Of a stretch of 64,000 nt of DNA, positions 56,766 through 64,000 are shown in pieces. The stretch covers positions 59,340,938 through 59,404,937 of the forward strand of contig CM067322.1 in the NCBI GenBank assembly GCA_034231615.1, written 5' to 3'. This DNA comes from Meghimatium bilineatum (lineage: Eukaryota; Mollusca; Gastropoda; Stylommatophora; Philomycidae). A model generated the notes under the pieces. It searched no databases. It was not told the origin of the DNA and worked only from the letters and a program-made list of their open reading frames with translations. The position numbers and the translations under genes are program-made. The stretch's first letter is position 1. Every line of letters begins with the position of its first letter.

Positions 56766-57210
56766 CACAAAAATTAGTTGGTTGGTTGTTGTCTCGCAAT
56801 CCATGGACTAATGCCCTTTGATCCAATTTCTTTGTGTGATATATGCATGTGTGAGCTGTTGTATTGTTCCGTATAAGATGTTCCATTTATCTGGTATTGA
56901 ATAGAGAAACATTTTTCTGATGTCATCCAGTGCTGGACATTCAAAAAGGTGGTGGTAAACAGTTTCATATGAATTAGTGCACAGTCTGCACCCTGAAGTG
57001 TGTTGTGGTTGTGTTCTGTTCAGGTGATTACTCAGTTTTACATGTTGTATGCAAAGTAGGAAGATTATACTCTGGTCTTTCCTTCCCAGGAGGTTGATAT
57101 TGTCTATAGGATTTGGTTTGGTCATATATTTGTGTGTGTTCGTGCATCATAAGTAATGATGACCATTTTGTTTCATCAACTTTTGAAAATTCAGTTAAAA
57201 TTATGTCCAT
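56766..57210 (-). pseudogene. LINE 3' end with Cys/His knuckle
   Basis: The minus strand reads HTSGCRLCTNSYETVYHHLF then ECPALDDIRKMFLYSIPDKW, the C-terminal CxxC...ET..HHLFxC knuckle. It ends in GACAACAACCAACCAACT. It is homologous to 49555-49800. Confidence 0.7.
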
Positions 57211-58300
57211 GCCTAAATATATTTACAACATAAAAGACTAATCTATTCTTGTCTGATATATTCAATGTAGGATATAATGTACTAAATGTTTACACCTGTT
57301 CTATTTCTGATGTAATTTCATAACAAAACTAAGATGTGCATAATATAGTCAGGACAAAAGCAGAAGTCGTCCCAACTAATATTATCAGCTAGGCCTAATA
57401 GTCTTGGAACTTAGAGAATCTGCAAAGCCAGAGATGATTGTAACCTGGAGGAGCACTATCAACTACATCAACAATATTTTTCTTTGTACACAACTGTTCC
57501 AGCCATCAGGAAACAGTATTTTTGATGCCATTTTGAATGATTTTGATGGATTCCAGATGTGACTAAACATTATTCACTAGAAATCTAAACCATGGCCTTT
57601 TGATTTAAAGATAAATGGGAGAGGAAGATAAATTATGTCGATTTCCATTTCCCGTGTTACCCAGATGAATGAATTTATTTTACACACTAGTTAATTTCCT
57701 TGTTGAAATAGTAACAGTGACTCAAATTACATTGAGTCTATTGACAGTAGTTGTTGACAGCGTGCTTAAGGTAATGTCATCATGACTACTTCCTGTTAAT
57801 CTACAGGGAGTTTTAGAATGAATGCAGAAGAAGAAATTCACCCAAAGGACAGATGTATTTAGAAACTGCTTATTTTAATTTTACTAACACCAGTGTCCAG
57901 TAAGGTAGGGAAAACTAGTAGAGAATGGATAGGACACACCGACAGGAAAGAAGGTAGTTGGAAAAATAAGGAACAGTGAAGGAACAAATAAAATTAATTG
58001 GAATCTCATGGACATAAGAAGACTGTGCTGGACATAAATTGTTGAAGAGCAACAGTTGCAGCCTTATGTTCCACGAGGAACTGAAAGGAAATAGATGGTA
58101 TAGATTTAGTAATGTTAGCTTCAGCTTTATGTAGCATTGTTTAGATGATGGAAATTAATTTAGTTGGCTTCTTTGTAAATTGTTTCTGTTTATTTCATGC
58201 TGTAACATTTTATATGTTGCTCACTACTATAAATTCTTGTCCAATTTGTTAGCATGTTGACAATGTGATTAAGAGAGTAGCAAAATATGAATACAGTGAT
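57211..58300 (+). other. CLASRP intron 7, mostly unassigned
   Basis: It contains a short SINE-A 3' end at about 57780-57836 (GACTACTTCCTGTTAATCTA to GCAGAAGAAGAAA) and a possible LINE scrap near 57905-58010 (GRKTSREWIGHTDRK-like). Otherwise nothing recognisable. Confidence 0.4.
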
Positions 58301-58309
58301 GTGTTGTGG

Positions 58310-58432
58310 AGATAAGGATCTATGTTAGTCACCAATGGTAGAAAAGCAAGATTGGCCAGACTTATAACTTGAACAAGACCGCAGTATGTCCTAGCAAGTT
58401 AAGGTGGTGAAGATATTTGACCAGGAGGCACA
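58310..58432 (+). repeat. interspersed repeat shared with 54819-54946
   Basis: Second, diverged copy; see the entry at 54819. Confidence 0.5.
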
Positions 58433-58610
58433 CATAAATAACAAGTGTCAAATATTAAGTGAATGAATAAACTTCATGTATTTACCTAAAGTTATGTCAT
58501 ATGCACTGACTAAATTATTCTTGACTAATTGGAGGTCTGTTGCAGCCAACCTACATTGTGCAGAGACGGCACTTGATGATGAATTGTTCTTCTACTTTTT
58601 CTATTTAAAG

Positions 58611-58689
58611 ATTACTGAGGAAAGACAAAGATGAGTTAGAAGCACTGAAAGCGGCAAAACAGCTAGAGGAAGCTAAAGCTCAGTTCTCT
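58611..58689 (+). CDS. CLASRP: CLASRP-like, coding exon 8
   Basis: The acceptor is CTATTTAAAG and the donor GTGAGT. The first base completes Arg, then LLRKDKDELEALKAAKQLEE and AKAQFS follow, ending at phase 0. The Lys/Glu-rich helix corresponds to the segment just before the family's GR(R/K)SRR stretch. A candidate alternative terminal exon lies 288 bp downstream. Confidence 0.9.
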
Positions 58690-58879
58690 GTGAGTGATTC
58701 ATCCAAATTTTAAAAAATAGCTTAATTTTATTATAAGATCAATAATATTGCATTAATTGTTTACATTTTATTCAGGTAAAATTTCTAATTTCGTCCTCTA
58801 AGCTATTGCTAATGTGACACTTAAGTCGTTTGCAAATGAATTGACAGTAAGATGTTTTATAATTCAGTGACAACATTAA

Positions 58880-58931
58880 CGAACCAGAGCTGACATAGAC
58901 CGTAACAACCAGAGCTGACATAAACCCTAAC
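58880..58931 (+). repeat. 26-bp tandem duplication
   Basis: ACCAGAGCTGACATAGACC and ACCAGAGCTGACATAAACC, each followed by TAAC, lie just upstream of the candidate alternative exon. Confidence 0.75.
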
Positions 58932-58977
58932 AGTAGATGATCCTGGTAACAGTTTCTTTTGCTGCATTTTTTCTTAG

Positions 58978-59130
58978 CAAGTAGTGACACCGTTGGACAG
59001 AAGACTTTCAAGAATACCTGCAGATGTCACTAAAAGCGGCAGGACAGTTTGCTCAAGACCATGGAGAATTGAAGAGCTCCATAAGGAAGACTACGTTCTG
59101 GAAAGAATATGTCACCTTATGATGCAGTAG
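58978..59130 (+). CDS. candidate alternative last exon of CLASRP (50 codons, stop)
   Basis: A good polypyrimidine-AG (GCTGCATTTTTTCTTAG, ends 58977) precedes an open phase-0 frame: QVVTPLDRRLSRIPADVTKS, then GRTVCSRPWRIEELHKEDYV and LERICHLMMQ, then TAG at 59128-59130. AATAAA lies at 59243-59248. Exon 8 ends at phase 0, so splicing to it would give a protein of about 304 residues without the RS domain. No family similarity supports the peptide, and a chance open frame cannot be excluded. Confidence 0.3.
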   Translation, partial: QVVTPLDRRLSRIPADVTKSGRTVCSRPWRIEELHKEDYVLERICHLMMQ

Positions 59131-59242
59131 GGATCAATGAGAAAATGGAAATATTTGTCAGATGAACACTAAAAGAATTTTATTTTTCACACTGTTGGAG
59201 CCCTGATTTTTCAGCAATCATCATGTTAGGAATGATGTGGCC

Positions 59243-59248
59243 AATAAA
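59243..59248 (+). promoter_or_regulatory. possible poly(A) signal AATAAA
   Basis: A canonical hexamer 113 bases after the TAG of the candidate alternative terminal exon. It has meaning only if that exon is used. Confidence 0.3.
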
Positions 59249-59423
59249 TATCTACCCCCTTTGCTTTCTAAGTGTTTATCTTTTACCTATTTTCTGAGAC
59301 TGGATCGAACTAGGGACTGTTTGTGGTAGGAAACTGTTTTTATATTAAAATATTTTGTGGGCATAGCCATATTGAAATTATGTAATACTATTATTACTGT
59401 TGCCTTATTAGTGAAGTACCACA

Positions 59424-59692
59424 TGCGTGTTGCAGAGGCCAGAGAGGGGAGCAAGGAATAGCAACACGATTACCTGTCACATATCGTAGGAGGGAACTAC
59501 GGAGGTTTGGGGTGGGATGACTGTCCTATCCCATAGAGGGTCAAAGTGAACCAGAAGCCATGCTGAAGTCGGATGTGTCCAGGCAGAAAAGTGCAGATAT
59601 TACAACTAAGCAATAAACCATGGCACAACGGATTCCATTTTCTCTGAACTACCTCTTGATAAACTCCAGTAGTTAAGAATGAATGAAGAGGA
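59424..59692 (+). mobile_element. SINE-A, CLASRP intron 8
   Basis: ATGCGTGTTGCAGAGGCC, GGAGCAAGGAATAGCAACAC, GAAGTCGGATGTGTCC and the end AAGAATGAATGAAGAGGAA. Confidence 0.75.
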
Positions 59693-60194
59693 ATAGTCGG
59701 TGGATGAGAGCTGGATCATTGGAGAAGTCAGTAAATAAAAATTTATTGCAAAGAATATACATAGAAAATTAAATAAGCATCAAATTTTGTTAGCAAAGAG
59801 GTTGAGCAGTCGCATCCATTCTGTGTGCGTTTCTGGGACATCGTTAGTATAGTGAAGGGTAATGATGGTGACACACCTATTGCTTACTTGAAGGTTTGAA
59901 ATGGATAGCTATGGTTTGGGTGAATATCTCATAAATCTTTGAGGATATAACTTTGTTCATCTATCCTAGACAATCTGATCACAGTAAGAAAAGTTCGACT
60001 GAACTTTACCAGTGTTATTTTACCCTATCTTAGTAGGAGGTTTCTTATCAAAGTATTGCATTTCTGAATTGGAATCTTCTGGGTATGAAATAAAGCTCTG
60101 GAGAATCCCCCTTATTGAACTAAAGGTTACAAGAGCTTTATTGCTTGTAATTCACAAGGATCATAAACAAATAAACCAGTCGCATTAGTGGGTT

Positions 60195-60665
60195 CATTTC
60201 TGCTGAAGAAGGATGTGTCGGACCATTGGCACAAATAAAACGGTGACACAATCATTTCTATTCTCTGGAGAAGATCCTGCTGGAAATCTAGTTGGACGGG
60301 TGGGCAAACTACGGGCCACATGCGGCCTGCCATTTGATATTTTGCGGCCCTCAAGCACATTTTTAAATAAACGGACGATCGTCAAAAATGATTTTTTCCC
60401 CATTAATATTACACAGAAATCCATTGGAATTTTAATTCGACTTTCTTATATATTATATATACAATATTTTTTTCCCAATTTGACATCATTTAAATATTTA
60501 TATATATATTTATATATATATTGTCAAATATACATAATATTATATGCGACCCTCCAATAGCGTTACAATTTTCAATGCGGCCCTCTGCACAAAAAGTTTG
60601 CCAACCCCTGTAGTAGGACCATTGTCCTGCTAAAAGAGAGATTCAGTGGGAGTTTGAGAATATTG
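60195..60665 (+). mobile_element. SINE-B interrupted by a hAT MITE, CLASRP intron 8
   Basis: GCTGAAGAAGGATGTGTCGG to GGAAATCTAGTTGGA (60296), then, after the insertion, TAGTAGGACCATTGTCCTGC to GGGAGTTTGAGAATA. It contains a sense CACAAATAAAACGG. Confidence 0.8.
60297..60610. mobile_element. hAT-type MITE, 314 bp
   Basis: The left end CGGGTGGGCAAACTACGGG and right end AGTTTGCCAACCCCTG are inverted repeats of the CAGGGGT(T/G)GGCAAACT class typical of hAT elements. The 8-bp flanks TAGTTGGA (60289-60296) and TAGTAGGA (60611-60618) form a target duplication with one mismatch. The interior is AT-rich and non-coding. Confidence 0.85.
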
Positions 60666-60832
60666 AGTCGTGTATTTCAGAACTGGAGTAGTCTGTTAGA
60701 ATTGATGAATGCCTATCTTTCTATATTATATTATAAATTTACCCATGTCACAGCAGCTTTATTTTATGTGTTATTTATGTTTACAAGTGGGCTTAATTGG
60801 TCCTTTTAGTATTGTGGCCTTCTTGCACTTAA

Positions 60833-61731
60833 TTAACCTTTAGCAAGCCAGATTTTAAAAATACGAAACGTCTCCCTGCCACCGGATTCTTTTTTGAAAC
60901 TTTGCGTTATTGATGGTGACTGTTTTGAAAATGTGATAATTTTTGGTTGTTAGAGATATTTAAATAATATTTGCACATATAAATAAAGAATTGAATTATG
61001 CATATATTGGTGTAATTTATGTACGTGTGTGTGTGATACCAGACGTATGAGAAAGTGGTAAAGACGTTTTTCACAAAAAAACATATATTTTATAACAAAT
61101 AAAGAGGAAAAAAATAAATAAAAAAATAACTTACCTTACTTATCGAATTCCTTGGCAACACTGTAAACTAAATCATGCAAATCTGTTGTATTTATTTTTT
61201 TTTACTGCGAAATTATCAAAATATAGCCGGGGGAAATGTATAAAACATGTAGATTTGCAGTAAAATAAATTCTTTGAGCTTAGGTCTAGAGTCATTTTTG
61301 GTGCCACTTCAACATATTCGATATCAAACGTCTACAAGTCTCCAAACCAACGCGGCATTCTGTATATTCACTGCTGTGAAACTAAATAACTCAATAATTC
61401 ATGATTCAAGCCACGATTCATTGTTATTTTATTCAAAATATGATGAAAGAAAGATCTATAAAACCGGTCCACCATCATGGCATCGTACCGGTGTGCAGAT
61501 GTGGTCAGATTAATTGCTATAAAATTTGTATCTTCTGGCTAGCCATTGTTACAACGATCATGACGGACGTAGGAAATAACCGGCTTCAATAGCGCATGTT
61601 CCAGAGTAACCAATCAGGCTGTGGGGCATCTATTATAACGATATCTCATTGGATGGAGTATGTCGCCAACGGAGCTAGTCGCCATTTTGTTTTTCGGCGA
61701 CCGGTGTTAATATAGGCGCGGTGAAGGTTAA
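60833..61731 (+). mobile_element. intact TTAA MITE, 891 bp, CLASRP intron 8
   Basis: TTAA at 60833-60836 and 61728-61731, ends CCTTTAGCAAGCC and GGTGAAGG. It is colinear with 48258-49158 apart from the substituted segment near 61600-61680. Confidence 0.9.
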
Positions 61732-61963
61732 ATGTTTATGGTCTTGTGTTGATTGGCCTGCCCATATTCATAGCTTGAGAATATAACGTTGGAAGTTGTC
61801 TAAAATCACATCATTTTAGGCACGTGGTGTGGTTGAAGATTGAAAATGGGTTGACTTTGTTCAAAGTTGCAAGACGAGTAGGTGCTAACTCAGTGGACAT
61901 GGTTTAAATCCCATTTGCTGCATTATGATTTTTATTTAATAATAAATCCCTGATACGTCTATA

Positions 61964-62117
61964 TTCTTCTTCAATGTTAATTCTCAAACTCCCACTGGAT
62001 CTCTCTTGTAGCAGGACAATGGTCCAACTAGGTTTCCAGCAGGATGTAGTCCAAAAAATGGAAATGCATTGTCGCAGGTTTATTTGTGCCAATGGTCCGA
62101 CACATCTGCGTTCAGCG
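61964..62117 (-). mobile_element. SINE-B, CLASRP intron 8
   Basis: TTCTTCTTCAATGTTAATTC, CTCCCACTGGATCTCTC, AGGACAATGGTCC and the end TCTGCGTTCAGCGG. Confidence 0.8.
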
Positions 62118-63280
62118 GTGATGCTTCTATATAATATTATTAATTTAATTTATGAGCAAGTTGCTGGCAAGTGTATCATGCATGCATTTTGTCATATGTT
62201 GAAGTTGAGCAATGAAGTGGATCTATCTGGAGTTCTGTGAAGTCTGTCCTGTTAAATAAATTTATCTCCGAACATTTAAATGACACCATTATCTGAAGAA
62301 TGTCTGTGCAGCGTATTACTGAGGTACATTATTGACTGAAACTTTGCAAAAATAATGACGATGATGAAGTAATTCCTTTAGCTGTGAGCAGTTAGCTCTT
62401 GACAGACCACAGTCCTTCTGACTAGCACAGGTCCTCCTCATTTGAGAAATCGAGATGACACTCAAACTAGTATAAGGTGTGTTGTATTAAAGGCACGATG
62501 TGTTAGGGAGCTTATAGATGCATGTTTAGTCTCAGAAGGAGGGCATTCAGTAAGTATACCAGGATCACATCCTGCCAGTTGCTTACATACTCTTCTGAGT
62601 CAACTAGTTCATTGTTCTTCTTCCATGGATCTGCAGTAATTGTACACCTAGCATTCCTCGCCATCTAGGAGTCGACCACAAAGGGACAAAGATTCAATAT
62701 CCACTGCCTTGTATCTTTTCATCATCCATGGGGACTATGTGACAGAAGACAAAAGTAAGAAATTGTGAAGATTTTTTTCACAGGTAACAGGCTGTTAGTC
62801 ATCACCAACTTTCCCTAGTTTCCTCCTATGACGCCTGGAAACAAAACCATAGCCCTATTGTTTCCAGCCTGAACTAGAAGTCCAGACCTCTGTTGTCACA
62901 TGGATGAAAAAAAAATATTCATTCTTTATCACACCATTTTTCATCACCACACACACAAATTGATATTTTGACCAAGGCATCAAGAACATATGTAAAACAA
63001 AATATGACGAGTAAGAATAGCACTTGGATGTTCCTGTTCACATGGCAGAGCTAATTATGAGTATAACCTGGAAGAGTAAAAACTAGAAGGTCAGATGAAA
63101 CAACACAAACAGAAAATAGACAAAACAACCAAATACTGATGAAACAAAACAAACAAAAAAATTACGGAATAACAGGATATCACCCATAGGACTGACGGGC
63201 ATTGAATTCTAAAGGACTCAATCATGCCAAATTGATATATAAATATATATATATATAGTAGTTCTCGGGTGCGTGTCAGG
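62118..63280 (+). other. CLASRP intron 8, unassigned
   Basis: A block near 62800-62890 (CTAGTTTCCTCCTATGACG, GAACTAGAAGTCC) may be a remote SINE-A head. Nothing else is recognised. Confidence 0.3.
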
Positions 63281-63284
63281 TTCA

Positions 63285-63455
63285 GTCATCTTCTTCAGCG
63301 TTCGCTCTCATGTAACGACAACAAATTTATCGTGTGATTTCCGCCGGGTAGCGTGAAGTACGTTGTGCTGCAAGTTCCACAGCAATACTGTTTTATTTGC
63401 ACCTCGGTTGGCCACTCTGTGATCTGGACGTCCGAGGTCCAGCACATCTGTTTTC
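63285..63455 (-). mobile_element. divergent relative of SINE-B (third variant)
   Basis: It opens CATCTTCTTCAGCGTTCGCT and closes CCAGCACATCTGTTTTCG like SINE-B, with TTTATTTGCACC in the same place. The central part is different (CGTGTGATTTCCGCCGGGTA) and the palindrome is CTGGACGTCCGAGGTCCAG. It lies about 130 bp before the exon 9 acceptor. Confidence 0.6.
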
Positions 63456-63582
63456 GTCATTCCTTTATTTCGGGTTTGGTCCCTAGTTCAGTCATCTGAG
63501 AAGCACGATTTAATAGTGCTCATGTTTTCATATTCTATTTATGTAGCAGTATTTATTATTTTGCTATTAAAATATCTGTCAG

Positions 63583-63656
63583 GGTCGTAAATCAAGACGA
63601 GAAAGAAGAGCCATAAATGAAAAACGACAGAACCCTCAAAGGTTTAGCAGACCAAG
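63583..63656 (+). CDS. CLASRP: CLASRP-like, coding exon 9 (start of basic region)
   Basis: The acceptor is TATCTGTCAG and the donor GTATGT. It reads GRKSRRERRAINEKRQNPQR then FSRP and two bases. This is the family's GR.SRR.RR..(N/R)EKR block, which leads into the Arg-Ser-rich half. The preceding intron is the largest (4893 bp). Later exons are outside the window. Confidence 0.9.
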
Positions 63657-63838
63657 GTATGTGCATTTGTCAGTGACTACTTTCGTTATTTTCATATATA
63701 ATAAAATGTTCATGAACAGTGTAGTGATTGTCAAGTTTCTCATAAAATTCTTGAATATAACCTTTCAAAATTGTAAATTTGTTATGAGAACAAAATTATG
63801 GAATTATCGCTTTTAATTAGTTATCTCCTCTCTATAAT

Positions 63839-64000
63839 TTAACCGTAGGCATGCTGTGTTTACAATTACACAATTTCTCTCCTGCCACGGAATTGGTTTT
63901 TGGAAATGTTACGCAATCGTCGGTGGCTGTTTTGAAATCCCGATAACTTTTTCGTTTTTTTTTCCAGATATTTAAATAATATTTGCACATATAAATAAAG
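63839..64000 (+). mobile_element. left part of a TTAA MITE, second subfamily
   Basis: TTAACCGTAGGCATGCTGTG at 63839, then CTGCCACGGAATTGGTTTT and ATTTAAATAATATTTGCACA as in 41073-41825. It runs off the window. Confidence 0.8.

Overview
This window is nuclear DNA from an intron-rich, AT-rich invertebrate animal. Split genes with canonical GT-AG introns sit in a sea of short interspersed repeats, 5'-truncated LINEs, TTAA-flanked miniature transposons and hAT and mariner relics. A tandem-repeat element of the 'pearl'/Helentron-associated architecture known from bivalves makes a mollusc (or another lophotrochozoan) my best guess, but no feature here fixes the species. There is nothing bacterial, no CRISPR array and no rRNA.

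Host genes. (1) At the left edge, the last two coding exons (507-670 and 1325-1418, + strand) of an unrecognised gene end with a Ser/Thr/Ala/Pro-rich tail that contains a PAM2-like motif. (2) At 26797-27714 on the minus strand is a 305-codon ORF with an in-frame upstream stop and a 3' splice site just before its 5' UTR. It is probably a real but unrecognised acidic protein. (3) From 44144 to the right edge, nine coding exons (+ strand) encode the first 278 residues of a CLASRP (SFRS16, CLK4-associating SR-related protein) orthologue. All exon phases join correctly. The RS-rich C-terminal exons lie beyond the window. A possible alternative last exon with its own poly(A) signal lies at 58978-59130.

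Layout. 1-7.9 kb: end of gene 1, two piggyBac-like MITEs, a tRNA-type SINE and two RNase H-bearing LINE tails. 8-26 kb: mariner relics, many copies of two related (GAA)n-tailed repeats (called here SINE-A and SINE-B), a 1.54-kb element with inverted termini (22575-24117) and LINE fragments. 26.8-27.7 kb: the minus-strand ORF. 28-36 kb: a dense nest of LINEs inside LINEs and a 2.36-kb hAT element that still holds a recognisable transposase C-terminus. 36.5-42.1 kb: two copies of a pearl-like tandem-repeat element, the second split by a compound of three TTAA-flanked MITEs. 43.1 kb: a mariner 5' end. 44.1-64 kb: the CLASRP gene, whose introns carry about 20 repeat insertions, several nested and datable by target-site duplications.

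The main value of the window lies in the repeat biology: the SINE-A/SINE-B/variant family relationship, the MITE-in-MITE-in-satellite nest, and internally deleted LINE derivatives. The CLASRP gene model and its possible truncated isoform are also of interest. All coordinates and translations were read by eye from the sequence, and family names beyond obvious motifs are inference.
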